A stretch of 64,000 nt of DNA from G963674835 sp963674835 (GTDB taxonomy: Bacteria; Planctomycetota; Planctomycetia; Pirellulales; Thermoguttaceae): NCBI GenBank assembly GCA_963674835.2, contig CAXXKC010000001.1:1280631-1344630 (forward strand). The letters run 5' to 3'. The position numbers and the translations under genes are program-made. Each line of letters opens with the position of its first letter. Positions within the stretch are counted from its first letter, which is position 1. Below are positions 41,555 to 50,715 of the stretch, piece by piece. The notes below the pieces were generated by a model. The model saw only the letters and a program-made list of their open reading frames with translations, was not told the origin of the DNA and ran no database searches.

Positions 41555-44500
41555 GTGAGCGATTCCATCTTCTCGGTTCTTATACATCTCACGAACCCTA
41601 GGCAACCGGCACGAGCCCAGATTCGGTCCATCCACCGACAGACAAACCGGGCACTTGCCTTGCAACTATCAACGATCCTTCTCCTCGGCCTGTTTTCCGT
41701 GTTCGTCGCGGCTTCGAGTCTCGCCGGCGAACCCGGCAAACCGGAGTACCTCGCCGACCAGCTCGCCGAGCGGATCGTTCACGCCCAGCAGGGCTTCGGA
41801 AGCCTCGGACTGAACACGGCCGTCGTCCCGTCGCACCGGCCCGGACGGAAGCTGCGAATTGGCGACGTCGAGTATGAACGCGGCCTGGGAATGCACGCCC
41901 AAGGGGTCGTCACGATCGACTTGGGCGGCCAGTTCGACACGTTCGAGGCCGAGGTCGGACTTCAGTGGCAAACCGGCAAGACAGACGGCTCGGCCGTGTT
42001 CCAGGTATTCGTCGACGGTGAGCAACGCTTCGATAGCGGCCTTATGAAAGAGAGCACGGCACCGAAGCAGGTCCATGTTGTGGTCAAAGACGCCGACGAA
42101 CTTCGTCTCGTCGTCAACGATGGAGGAAATGGCATCGCCAGCGACGTCGCTGATTGGGTCGACGCTCGACTTACACGCGATCCCGACGCGAAGCAACGGC
42201 GCGACCGCACCACCGTCAATGTCGCCCCGTTTGCCCGTGTAGTCACCTCCGATCCCAAACGCATCCAGGGCACGCGAGCCGGCCGGGTCGAAGAGTTTCC
42301 GGCCGAGGACCTCAGCTTCACCAAGGAACGACTGCCCGCCGCCGACGGCACCTATGCGGTTCCCGTCGACGATGACGGCGTCGGTTGCCTGGGGCTCCAG
42401 TGGCGCGAGTTCCGCTACTTCCGCCAAGTGGGGCTCACGTTCGTCAATCCGGCCGCCGTGCCCCAAGGAGTCCAGCTTCAGTACTGGACCGGCGAATCGA
42501 GTTGGCAGGGGCAGTGGAAAACCCTCGATCTCCCCATCGAGAAGGTCAACGGCACCTGGCTCTGGCACATCCCCTACAAAGACAGGCTCCAACCAACCGA
42601 CAAGATCCGCTGGATCTTCCCCAAGGCCAGCGAGCCGATCACCGTCCGAGATCTTTCCGCACACACGACCTCCTTCTACAAGACGGCCGACCTGCGAATC
42701 GAGGCCGAATCCAAGATCGGCACGAAGCCGATCGACATAGAGATCTACAACGGCCAGTTCCTCGATTCGGCGACCGGCGGCACCTCACGCACGCTGCGTT
42801 GGAATCCGAGTGCACCCCTTCTGCTCCGCGTGCGCTACGCGCGCACACACCGCTGCAAGACGGATCAGACCGTCCTTCGTTTCACGAACACCGCATGGCC
42901 GCTTGCCGTTGGCGTCGAGCAGGTACTCGAGAACAAAGTCGTCTACGTCCCCGTGGTCGGGCTGTTCGTCACACCGGACCCGGCCCCGATAAGCCTCGAA
43001 GCCTACCGTCAGCAGATCGCCGGTCGGAAAACGCTCCGGCAACAGGTCAACGAGATGCCCGATCAGACTTTCGAGCGAGCCTTGGAGGTCGTGCACCAGC
43101 CGATCCAGGACCAGGGCCCCATGATGATATCGCTCGCCTGCGATCAGCGCAAGTTCATCGCGTATCGCCATGGCCCGGTGGCGTTCCGGACCGATTACGA
43201 GCCTAGTGCCAAGTTCGATGGCACGACCAAACGAACTGGTCGCCAGTACCCCTGGCCCTATGAACTGCATGCCGTCTTCGGCGACGGTACCTACGAGAAG
43301 ATCGATCGCCATCTCGATGGAAAGTGGTTGCCGCTGCCGGTGACCAGCGTCGACGAACAGGGCGTGGTTTACCGAACGCGTTCATTCGTTGCCCCGCTCG
43401 ACGATGAGCCCATCTCAGGAGCACCCGATTGGCTCCGCCGTCGTGCCGTTTGCGTGGTCGAATACACGATCGAAAACACACGGGCCGACAATGCCGATGC
43501 CGTAATGACCATTTCGGTCCTCGACGACGTCAAGAAGCAGCACTGCATGCCGGTCAAGCAGATCGACGGCGGCATGATGGCCGAACGAGACGGTGGTCTG
43601 CTCGCCTTCGTCGATACCAGCCAAGCCAAACCTCTTGAAGTCCACACGGACGATTGCACGACGACGATCTGCGGCACACTCCCGCCAGGCGGCCAGGTCC
43701 GATGCGTCGGCTACATTCCGGCTTGGAAGATGCCGCCGGAGGATTGGGCCATGCTGCGGGGAACGGCTTCCGCACTGGCCGACAAGACCAAGCAGTACTG
43801 GAAGAACCTCATGGCGCGGGCAGCGCAGATCGAGCTGCCCAGCGAACTGCTCACCAACATCATCCGCGCATCTCAGGTCCACATCATGCTCGCGGCCGGC
43901 AATGAGGAGAACGGTTCGCGGATCGACGCCTGGACGTCGGCCGATCGCTATGGCGCCTTGGAGAGCGAGAGCCAGCCCATCCTCCGCGGCATGGACATGA
44001 TGGGGCATCGCGACTTCGCCCGCCGTGGGCTCGAGTTCTTCATCGCTCGCTACAACGACGCCGGTTACCTCACGACTGGCTACACGATGATGGGCACCGG
44101 CTGGCACCTTTGGACCCTCGCCGAGTTTGTCGATCGTTCCGAGGACCTGGCCTGGTTCAAGCACGTCGCCCCGGAAGTGGCTCGTGTCTGCCACTGGATC
44201 GCCCGCCAGCGAGAGAAGACAAAACGCCTGGACGTCCATGGCCGCAAGGTGCTCAACTACGGGATCATGCCGCCGGGCGTGTTCGCCGACTGGAACAGGT
44301 ACACGAATCTCGCCATCCACGAAGCCCATTACTGCGCCGGCCTGCGCGAAGCGGCCCGTGTGTTGGCTAAGGTCGATCACCCCGATGCCGCGAAACTGGC
44401 CGCCTCCGCCGACGATTTCCGCCAATGCGTGGTCCGCGCTTACCGCTGGACCCAGGCGCGCACGCCCGTCACTCCGCTGGACGACGGCACATTCGTTCCC

Positions 44501-45298
44501 GCCCAACCGCCGATTCTATTCATCTTCGGCGAGGTCGGCGGCTTCTTCCCCGGCGAAGACGGCAGCCGAGCGTGGTGCAAGAATGCCGCCGCGCATCACT
44601 TGATGGTCAATCGCGTCCTCGATCCCAATTCCGAAGAAACCTCTTGGATGCTCGACATCATGGAGGGCATCGAGTTCCTGCGCACCGCCATGGGCGAGCC
44701 GAATTACGACTCCGAGACAAACCACCGACTCTGGTTCGACCTCGGCGGGTTCAACAAGTGCCAACCCTACTACCGTCGAAGCGTGGAGCTATATGCCCAA
44801 CGCGATGAAATCAAGCCCTTCATCCGAGCCTACTTCAACACCTTGCCCTCCTTGCTCAGCCTTGAGAACCTCTCCCTCTGGGAACACTTTCATAACCTGG
44901 GCGGCTGGAACAAGACGCACGAGACCGGCTGGTTCCTCTGTCAGACTCGCATCATGCTCCTCCAAGAACGGGGCGATGAACTCTGGTTGGCCCCTTTCGT
45001 CACGCGCAACTGGCTCAAGCACGGCATGACCGTCCGTTGCCAAGGCGCTCCGACCAATTTCGGCCACGCCGGCTACGAGATCCACTCCTTCGCCGACCGC
45101 GGAGTCATCGAAGCCTCGATCACCCCTCCGACCACGCGCCCGCCCAAGCGAATCGTTCTCCGGCTCCGGCATCCGCATGAGAAGCCGATCAAGTCGGTCA
45201 CCGTAAATGGCAAAGACCACAAGGCCTTCGACCCAAAGGCCGAGACGATCGATCTCCAACCCAGCGACAAGCCGATCACCGTTCGAGTCCAGTACTGA
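41555..45298 (+). CDS. very large exported NPCBM protein with alpha/alpha-toroid-like glycosidase region
   Basis: This 1247-residue protein starts at GTG 41555 behind CCGAGG. A hydrophobic segment at about residues 36-55 (STILLLGLFSVFVAASSLAG) serves for export; the start could lie further in. An NPCBM domain covers about 75-210 (GLGMHAQGVVTIDLGGQFDTF, DVADWVDARL). Two beta-rich regions follow (about 220-660). Residues about 760-1190 are helical and repeat-like, similar to six-hairpin glycosidases (AGYLTTGYTMMGTGWHLWTLAEF, WNRYTNLAIHEAHYCAGLREAARVL in part). I cannot assign a CAZy family. Context points to a glycan substrate. Confidence 0.65.
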   Translation: MSDSIFSVLIHLTNPRQPARAQIRSIHRQTNRALALQLSTILLLGLFSVFVAASSLAGEPGKPEYLADQLAERIVHAQQGFGSLGLNTAVVPSHRPGRKLRIGDVEYERGLGMHAQGVVTIDLGGQFDTFEAEVGLQWQTGKTDGSAVFQVFVDGEQRFDSGLMKESTAPKQVHVVVKDADELRLVVNDGGNGIASDVADWVDARLTRDPDAKQRRDRTTVNVAPFARVVTSDPKRIQGTRAGRVEEFPAEDLSFTKERLPAADGTYAVPVDDDGVGCLGLQWREFRYFRQVGLTFVNPAAVPQGVQLQYWTGESSWQGQWKTLDLPIEKVNGTWLWHIPYKDRLQPTDKIRWIFPKASEPITVRDLSAHTTSFYKTADLRIEAESKIGTKPIDIEIYNGQFLDSATGGTSRTLRWNPSAPLLLRVRYARTHRCKTDQTVLRFTNTAWPLAVGVEQVLENKVVYVPVVGLFVTPDPAPISLEAYRQQIAGRKTLRQQVNEMPDQTFERALEVVHQPIQDQGPMMISLACDQRKFIAYRHGPVAFRTDYEPSAKFDGTTKRTGRQYPWPYELHAVFGDGTYEKIDRHLDGKWLPLPVTSVDEQGVVYRTRSFVAPLDDEPISGAPDWLRRRAVCVVEYTIENTRADNADAVMTISVLDDVKKQHCMPVKQIDGGMMAERDGGLLAFVDTSQAKPLEVHTDDCTTTICGTLPPGGQVRCVGYIPAWKMPPEDWAMLRGTASALADKTKQYWKNLMARAAQIELPSELLTNIIRASQVHIMLAAGNEENGSRIDAWTSADRYGALESESQPILRGMDMMGHRDFARRGLEFFIARYNDAGYLTTGYTMMGTGWHLWTLAEFVDRSEDLAWFKHVAPEVARVCHWIARQREKTKRLDVHGRKVLNYGIMPPGVFADWNRYTNLAIHEAHYCAGLREAARVLAKVDHPDAAKLAASADDFRQCVVRAYRWTQARTPVTPLDDGTFVPAQPPILFIFGEVGGFFPGEDGSRAWCKNAAAHHLMVNRVLDPNSEETSWMLDIMEGIEFLRTAMGEPNYDSETNHRLWFDLGGFNKCQPYYRRSVELYAQRDEIKPFIRAYFNTLPSLLSLENLSLWEHFHNLGGWNKTHETGWFLCQTRIMLLQERGDELWLAPFVTRNWLKHGMTVRCQGAPTNFGHAGYEIHSFADRGVIEASITPPTTRPPKRIVLRLRHPHEKPIKSVTVNGKDHKAFDPKAETIDLQPSDKPITVRVQY

Positions 45299-45364
45299 CG
45301 TCGAACCGACGGCCCAAACACCTCCAGCCCGCAGGGGCAAACAACCCACCCGCAGTGCATCGGA

Positions 45365-46648
45365 GTGTCCCGCGTGCGAGGAATAAAAATCACAACAGTC
45401 GCGCTGGCAATCCTCGTCGGCGCATGCCTTTCGGCTTCCGCCGCTCCGCCCGATGCACCGGAAACGAAAAGAAGCCCACTCTGCGACCCAACGGTCCAAC
45501 AACAGGTGGACCGGTTGTGGGACGTAACGTGGAAGCGTTTCTACCTGCCCCGTACGCACCTCTTCTACGACTACCTGTCCAGCTACACGCCCGGGCGAGA
45601 ACTGGCCCACCTGCCAACCGCCGAAGAAGTCAGGCGACCGTGTCCCAACGAGTGCGGATACGGCACGGGCATGGAAGACTGTATGATCTCGGCGGGCGTG
45701 ATGCTCTCGCTGATCGTCGATCGCTACGCGGTCACCCAAGACGAGGCACTTCGCCAACGGGCATTGGACGTGTTTCGTGGGATTCAGCTCTGCACCACGG
45801 CGCACGGCGTTCCGGGCTTCGTGGCCCGCGCCGTCTGTGCCCAGGACCTCAAGAGCATCTATCCGAACAGTTCGCGCGACCAATACACCCACGTCGTCCA
45901 CGGGCTATGGCTCTACTCGCACAGCCCCCTGTGCAGCGACGAGACGAGGGAAACCATCGGCACCATCCTCGCCTCCATCGCCGACCGAATGACGCGAAAC
46001 GTCACTCCCAACAACGACTACGACTCGCTCAGGGCCGACGGCACCCGCGACGCGCGCGGGATCAGCCGCATGTGGAACGTCAAGGGACACGAGGCGGCTC
46101 GCCTGCCGATGCTCTATGCGGCTGCCTGGGATGTGACCGGCAAGAGGGAGTACTACGACCTGTACCGCAAGTACGTCGCACCGGCCACCGAACAGTCGTT
46201 CTCCGTCGAGGATGGGCAACCAACTTACGCCTGGCTCCAGATGCAGACCTCCATGGAACTGCTCGCCTCGCTGGAGCGCGACGCAGAACTGAAGAAGAAG
46301 ATGCTCCAGGTCATGGCCACGGTGGCCCAGCGGTGCGCAAGCCGAGCTCGCTGGGCGAACAAGACCGCCGACAAGCTCGATCTCACCGTCCTCTGTTCCG
46401 ACTGGCGCACGGGCGAGGGACTTGCCTGGAAGGGAAGCTATCGCAAAGCCTGGTATTGCATCCGCGAGAGCGGCGAAGCCGCCTTGGCCCAACTAATGGC
46501 CACCGACGCCCCACTGCCCGACCAACAGCAGCAACTCCTGGCACAGGCCATCACCCGACTCGATCCAGCCCACGTCTCCAGCAACGGCATCTTCTATCTC
46601 CAAGCCGCATACTGGAAAGCCCTCCGCAACCACAACCCGCCCACGTAG
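45365..46648 (+). CDS. exported helical protein, possible glycan-acting (alpha/alpha)6 enzyme
   Basis: This 427-residue protein has a signal peptide (about residues 1-26, ending ASA). The rest is mainly helical, with aromatic and acidic patches (RLWDVTWKRFYLPRTHLFYDYL, YGTGMEDCMISAGVMLSLIVDRYA in part, LCSDWRTGEGLAWKGSYRKAWY). This pattern resembles (alpha/alpha)6 barrels of polysaccharide lyases and unsaturated glucuronyl hydrolases, but I recognise no catalytic signature. The start is GTG 45365, with another GTG three codons later. It follows the large NPCBM gene by 66 bases. Family assignment is uncertain. Confidence 0.6.
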   Translation: MSRVRGIKITTVALAILVGACLSASAAPPDAPETKRSPLCDPTVQQQVDRLWDVTWKRFYLPRTHLFYDYLSSYTPGRELAHLPTAEEVRRPCPNECGYGTGMEDCMISAGVMLSLIVDRYAVTQDEALRQRALDVFRGIQLCTTAHGVPGFVARAVCAQDLKSIYPNSSRDQYTHVVHGLWLYSHSPLCSDETRETIGTILASIADRMTRNVTPNNDYDSLRADGTRDARGISRMWNVKGHEAARLPMLYAAAWDVTGKREYYDLYRKYVAPATEQSFSVEDGQPTYAWLQMQTSMELLASLERDAELKKKMLQVMATVAQRCASRARWANKTADKLDLTVLCSDWRTGEGLAWKGSYRKAWYCIRESGEAALAQLMATDAPLPDQQQQLLAQAITRLDPAHVSSNGIFYLQAAYWKALRNHNPPT

Positions 46649-47056
46649 CCCCCCGACACCCAAACCGCGCCCAAGAGTTATGCGTGTCCGAATGCTCCTC
46701 GTTCGGAACCCAGAGCGCGGCCGGCAGTCGCTTTATCGAAACGATGCTGACGGCCGTGGAAACCTGCCGCCGGCAGCGCCGCAACGCATCCCTTTTTCCG
46801 CCCACGCCGTCGAAGCTTATCTTGCCCACCAGTCCGCCCCATTATAGCTCGCCAGGGCGTATATGGCTAACCCCTTAGTGGCTGTTCTGTTCGCTGCTTT
46901 CTGATTGCCGGCAGATTGTTGACATTATGGTGGTCGTCTGTTACAGTGGGGGGGTTGATTGGGGGGTTAGTATTTTGTGAAGGCTGGCTCCCATCCTGTC
47001 GTAATGTCCGCCAATCGAGCAGTCGGGTGCTCAAAGGCTTTCACGGGAGGATTTCT
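46649..47056. other. spacer with weak hairpin and lipoprotein-gene promoter
   Basis: About 400 bases. TCCGAA (46687..46692) / TTCGGA (46702..46707) can form a weak hairpin after the previous gene. A strong promoter lies at 46919..46947, followed by a G-rich leader (runs of 6-7 G near 46947 and 46960). No gene was recognised. Confidence 0.45.
46919..46947 (+). promoter_or_regulatory. promoter of lipoprotein/DUF1559 unit
   Basis: A perfect TTGACA (46919..46924), a 17-base spacer and TACAGT (46942..46947) form the best-scoring promoter seen in the window. Initiation near 46954 leaves a leader of about 100 bases. Confidence 0.65.
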
Positions 47057-47455
47057 ATGAACAGTCGATTTCTCGGTGCCGGACTTCTTGTGGCACTGAC
47101 CTGCCTTTGGTTCGGTTGCGGGCAGGATAACCCCTTGAATCGGCAAGCGGTCGACGGAACCGTGACGCTCAATGGAGAACCTGTCAAGAGGGGAACAATC
47201 AGGTTCGACTCGACTGCGAGGGGTCCCACAATGGCCGGTGGTAAGATTCGGGACGGCAAGTATTCAATTGCCGGTCAGAAAGGGCTGGCGCCGGGCGAAT
47301 ACGCGGTCTACATCACCATCGAAGATCCCAACTGGAACGCCCTCAAAGAACCAAGCCCCAAAGAGATGGCGCCTCCAGACTACACCACTGGCAAGCACAA
47401 AGTTACGGTTAGCGAAGGCTCGAACGTTTTCGACTTTGATATTAAGGCCCAGTGA
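47057..47455 (+). CDS. small planctomycete-type lipoprotein
   Basis: This 132-residue protein has a lipobox WFGCG (Cys near residue 21) after a hydrophobic stretch. The mature part resembles the transthyretin/carboxypeptidase-regulatory-like fold common in planctomycetes: DGTVTLNGEPVKRGTIRF, then GGKIRDGKYSI and GLAPGEYAVYI. GGGAGG precedes ATG 47057; a longer frame from 46916 would overlap the promoter. The gene lies 85 bases upstream of the DUF1559 gene, a pairing that recurs in planctomycete genomes. Function unknown. Confidence 0.85.
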   Translation: MNSRFLGAGLLVALTCLWFGCGQDNPLNRQAVDGTVTLNGEPVKRGTIRFDSTARGPTMAGGKIRDGKYSIAGQKGLAPGEYAVYITIEDPNWNALKEPSPKEMAPPDYTTGKHKVTVSEGSNVFDFDIKAQ

Positions 47456-47540
47456 GGAGGCTCGTGCGGAATGAGGCGATGCCGTGTGGCAGCCCGCTGT
47501 TTGCGCTCGTTTTCCTTGTCTCATGTGGGAGGTTTCTGTT

Positions 47541-48755
47541 ATGAGAAGGTCCTTCGGTAAGCGGGGTTTCACCCTGGTGGAACTCCTTGTCGTCATCGCG
47601 ATCATCGGTATTTTGATCGCCCTGTTGTTGCCCGCCGTACAGGCGGCCCGCGAGGCTGCCCGTCGCGCGCAGTGCACGAACAATCTCAAGCAGATTGCTC
47701 TGGCCGTGCACAATTATCACGACACGTACAAGACGTTTCCGAATGGTGGGATCGGAGGCGCTTGGGGTACGTGGGCCATATCCATTCTCCCCTTCATCGA
47801 ACAAAGCAATTCGATGACAGATGTGTCGATCTGGCCGTACCAAAATGACGTTGTTGCGACAAGCGCTGGCGGAGTGGGGGCTGCCTTCGCCATGGTCTTC
47901 TCCTTCGAGGGCGGAGACATCTACAACTACCACTGCCTGCTGGGTGTTACGGGCCATGGCTTCGATAGCTACAAGTGCCCGAGTGCAACGCTGAAGTCCT
48001 ACGCGCTGGCTGCCTCGGCGGGTGGCCTCGGAGGCGGCTTGCCTCCCATGGACATCTCGGTTGCCATCCATGAGCACAACTATGTGGCCAATGGCGGCAA
48101 TACGGCCTGCTACTTCACCGGGCAGAACAACGGCACGGCGGTCAATGCTACTATGGGAGCCGTTACCGCGGTGCCCTTTGGAGGTGGTACTGTGACATTC
48201 GGTGGCGCACCGTTTGTGTGCGCTGGTAATGACGGTAGTGGTGCCATTAATCCCGCCATTACCACAGTGCCTTACGATCCGCCCGCCTACGGCATTCGCG
48301 ACATCACCGATGGTACCGCCAACACGCTCATGATGTCCGAAGTGGCTACTGTCATGGATGAGGCCAACGGCGACCTGCTGGGCATGCTGTCGGCCTGGGC
48401 CGCTCCCCACACGTTTGACAGCCGCGGCTTGATCTGGTCGGGCCCCACCGCCCTGTTCGAGACCCTCCTGACGCCCAACAGCAGTGTGCCCGACTACTCG
48501 CAGGAGTATGCCCTGTGTAACGACGATCAGGACCGACATCCTTGCCAAGCTTCTCTCGGTCCGGGAGGCGGCAGCGGGACTAGTGACGAGACCGGACACT
48601 GGTGGAGCAGTTACGCCGCCCGGAGTGAACATCCTGGTGGCGTGAACGCGGCCCTGTGCGATGGGTCCGTCAGGTTCTTCTCGGACAACGTCAGATGGGA
48701 TATCTGGCAGGCTTTGGGGACCTCGCGTGGAGCTGAGGTCTTCGAGATGCCGTAA
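47541..48755 (+). CDS. DUF1559 prepilin-type protein
   Basis: This 404-residue protein carries a type IV pilin-like N-terminus: KRGFTLVELLVVIAIIGI at about residues 7-24, cut after G by a prepilin peptidase. The next segment AAREAARRAQCTNNLKQI and HNYHDTYKTFPNGG are standard for DUF1559. The C-terminal H-x9-DG motif is HPGGVNAALCDG followed by SVRFFSDNV. GGGAGG before ATG 47541 fixes the start. Such proteins are strongly expanded in planctomycetes and form pseudopilin-like exported proteins. A strong terminator hairpin follows 33 bases after the stop, ending the unit begun at 46919. Confidence 0.95.
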   Translation: MRRSFGKRGFTLVELLVVIAIIGILIALLLPAVQAAREAARRAQCTNNLKQIALAVHNYHDTYKTFPNGGIGGAWGTWAISILPFIEQSNSMTDVSIWPYQNDVVATSAGGVGAAFAMVFSFEGGDIYNYHCLLGVTGHGFDSYKCPSATLKSYALAASAGGLGGGLPPMDISVAIHEHNYVANGGNTACYFTGQNNGTAVNATMGAVTAVPFGGGTVTFGGAPFVCAGNDGSGAINPAITTVPYDPPAYGIRDITDGTANTLMMSEVATVMDEANGDLLGMLSAWAAPHTFDSRGLIWSGPTALFETLLTPNSSVPDYSQEYALCNDDQDRHPCQASLGPGGGSGTSDETGHWWSSYAARSEHPGGVNAALCDGSVRFFSDNVRWDIWQALGTSRGAEVFEMP

Positions 48756-48787
48756 AGCTCCTACAAGGCATGTTCGCGACACAACAC

Positions 48788-48828
48788 ACATCGGCACGCA
48801 CCCGCTCCAACGGACTGCGTGCCGATGT
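48788..48828 (+). terminator. strong intrinsic-type terminator hairpin
   Basis: ACATCGGCACGCA (48788..48800) pairs perfectly with TGCGTGCCGATGT (48816..48828) around a 15-base loop. A T-containing stretch (CGTTTCATCTT) follows. It closes the lipoprotein/DUF1559 unit. Confidence 0.7.
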
Positions 48829-49302
48829 CGTTTCATCTTGCTGCCTCCGAGCGGGATACCACGGCCAGGCACATCGCTTCTCGGCCAGCCAAGCTCTCCA
48901 GATTCGTGAGCCACCGGCAGCATCCGGCCCCCTCGCCAATTCTCGCAAAAGTTGACCCGCCGCGAAGAATGTCGGTGAGCCTGGCCGATCGCCATCGCCT
49001 CCTCGGGCGATCGCGCGTAACGCTTCACCCGGCAAAGCTCGTCCGCCTCGGCCCCCGGAAGCCCGTTGAGCGTCTCTTCCGCCGACTCGCGAACCACGCC
49101 GTCCACATGCCACCGGATCCTCTCTTCCTCGCTCGCGATCACATCGGAAAACTTCGCGCTGCTTGCCCCACTTGTTACACTGCTCATCGCGGCCCTTGCG
49201 TTCTGGCAAGCTTGGAAACTCAACATCTCCTTCCCACCAGTTCAAGGGCTGCCACTCCAATGTGCGCATCAATCAAGGCGTTATCCGAGAACGGATCTTA
49301 AG
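48829..49302. other. spacer containing transposase remnant
   Basis: Apart from the transposase-like remnant and the terminator on its left edge, no gene was recognised. Plus-strand frames open across 49066..49302 lead into the oxidoreductase but precede its Tat signal, so they are probably not translated. Confidence 0.4.
48947..49190 (-). pseudogene. IS256-type transposase N-terminal remnant
   Basis: A minus-strand frame reads EERIRWHVDGVVRESAEETL, then NGLPGAEADELCRVKRYARSP. This matches by eye the N-terminal region of IS256/mutator-family transposases (typically VEETLNALLDAEADELC...RYERSP). The rest of the transposase (about 300 residues, including the DDE residues) is missing, and the frame continues into unrelated sequence. 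No terminal inverted repeats were found. This is inference from remembered family sequence; a similarity search would settle it. Confidence 0.5.
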
Positions 49303-50715
49303 GTGAACCGATTCACGCGAAGAGATACGTTGAAACGTCTCGTTTTGGGCGCCGCGGCGGGCGTGGGCGCACCCGCGTCTCTTGCGGCCGAGAGCGATCC
49401 GACAAAGGCGATCAAACGGGACGTGTTGCCGGCCGTCGATGTGCTCATCTGCGGTGGTGGGCCGGCGGGGATTGCCGCGGCCATGATGGCGGCTCGCCTG
49501 GGAGCAAAAACACTGCTGGTGGAACGTTACGGTCGTCTCGGCGGCATGGCAGTGCAAGCCATGGTTGGGCGGCTCATGGGCAAGGTCCAGAGCGCGTGGG
49601 TAGACCTCATTCTCAACCACATCGGTGGCCGATCCATCGATTTTGAATTCGTCGACATCGAGTACACCAGCTTGATGGAAGAGGCGGGCGCGGGGATTCT
49701 CTTGCACGCGCCGGTCGCGGAACCCTTGTTGGACGGCAAGCGAGTGATCGGCGCACGGGTGCAATCCAAGCGGGGCACGATCGACGTACCGGCACGCGTG
49801 ACCGTCGACGCCTCCGGTGACGGGGATGTCGCCTTCGGCGCAGGGGCCGCGTTCGACCAGGGGCGCGAAGCCGGGCCTAATTGGCCCGCGGACGGTCTGG
49901 TCCAACCGATGACCATCATGTTCCGCGTGTCAGGCGTCAACCACGGCGAGTCCATGGACGCCCACGGCGGACGAGGTGCGTACCGATTTCCCGATGGACG
50001 CACCTGGAACGAACTGACCAAGGACGCTCATGCGCGGGGCGAATTACCGGACACGGTCGGCTTCGTACGCACCTATCCTTCGCGGCGCAAGGATGAGCGG
50101 CTCATCAACGCCACCCAGGTCAATGGCGTCGATGGGACCAATCTGCAGGATCTGACGCGCGCCGAATTGGAGGGGCGGCGGCAGGTGCAGCCGGTGCTGG
50201 AGTTCCTCAAGAAACACGCCCCAGGATTCCAGAAGGCTTACGTCAGCGGGATGCCGGCAGTCGTTGGAGTCCGAGAGACGCGGAGAATCCGCGGCATCGA
50301 ACGTTTGACGGTTCAGGACCTGCTCTCCGGCCGGGAGTCGGGAAACGCGGTCGTGCGACGGGCATCCTTTCCCGTGGACATTCACAACCCGGCCGGTATC
50401 GGTCAGGCGCAGGGAGTCTCTCCTGAGCACCCGTTGGGCAAAGACCCTGAGGTCAAACCATACGGCATCCCCTACGGATGCCTCGTGCCGCAGTCGGTCG
50501 ACGGCTTGCTCGTCGCCGGACGCTGCATCAGCGGCAGTCACGAAGCCATGGCGTCGTACCGCGTCCAGGTTATTGCCATGGCGACCGGTGTGGCCGCCGG
50601 CGTGGCCGCCTCCCTCGCCTCGGACCAAAACATCGAGCCACGCGAGGTGAAAGTCTCCCAGATCCAAGACGTCGTTTTCGACACAACCAAGGCGATTGGG
50701 AAGGCCCGACGATAA
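49303..50715 (+). CDS. Tat-exported FAD-dependent oxidoreductase (FAD_oxidored family)
   Basis: This 470-residue flavoprotein begins with a twin-arginine signal (FTRRDTLKRLVLGAAAG, about residues 4-20, cleaved near SLAAES). The FAD Rossmann motif is VLICGGGPAGIAAAMMAARLG, in part about residues 46-66, with VERYGRLGGMA beyond it. VDASGDGDVAFGAGA and the C-terminal VDGLLVAGRCISGSHEAMASY match the FAD_oxidored (PF12831-like) family, abundant in planctomycetes. GTG 49303 is chosen as it precedes the Tat signal; the ribosome site is weak. Substrate unknown. Confidence 0.87.
   Translation: MNRFTRRDTLKRLVLGAAAGVGAPASLAAESDPTKAIKRDVLPAVDVLICGGGPAGIAAAMMAARLGAKTLLVERYGRLGGMAVQAMVGRLMGKVQSAWVDLILNHIGGRSIDFEFVDIEYTSLMEEAGAGILLHAPVAEPLLDGKRVIGARVQSKRGTIDVPARVTVDASGDGDVAFGAGAAFDQGREAGPNWPADGLVQPMTIMFRVSGVNHGESMDAHGGRGAYRFPDGRTWNELTKDAHARGELPDTVGFVRTYPSRRKDERLINATQVNGVDGTNLQDLTRAELEGRRQVQPVLEFLKKHAPGFQKAYVSGMPAVVGVRETRRIRGIERLTVQDLLSGRESGNAVVRRASFPVDIHNPAGIGQAQGVSPEHPLGKDPEVKPYGIPYGCLVPQSVDGLLVAGRCISGSHEAMASYRVQVIAMATGVAAGVAASLASDQNIEPREVKVSQIQDVVFDTTKAIGKARR

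Noticed and set aside
47442..49226. 594-codon minus-strand frame as a complete gene
   Set aside because: Most of it is antisense to the DUF1559 gene. Only its first ~90 codons resemble a transposase, and these are reported as a remnant.
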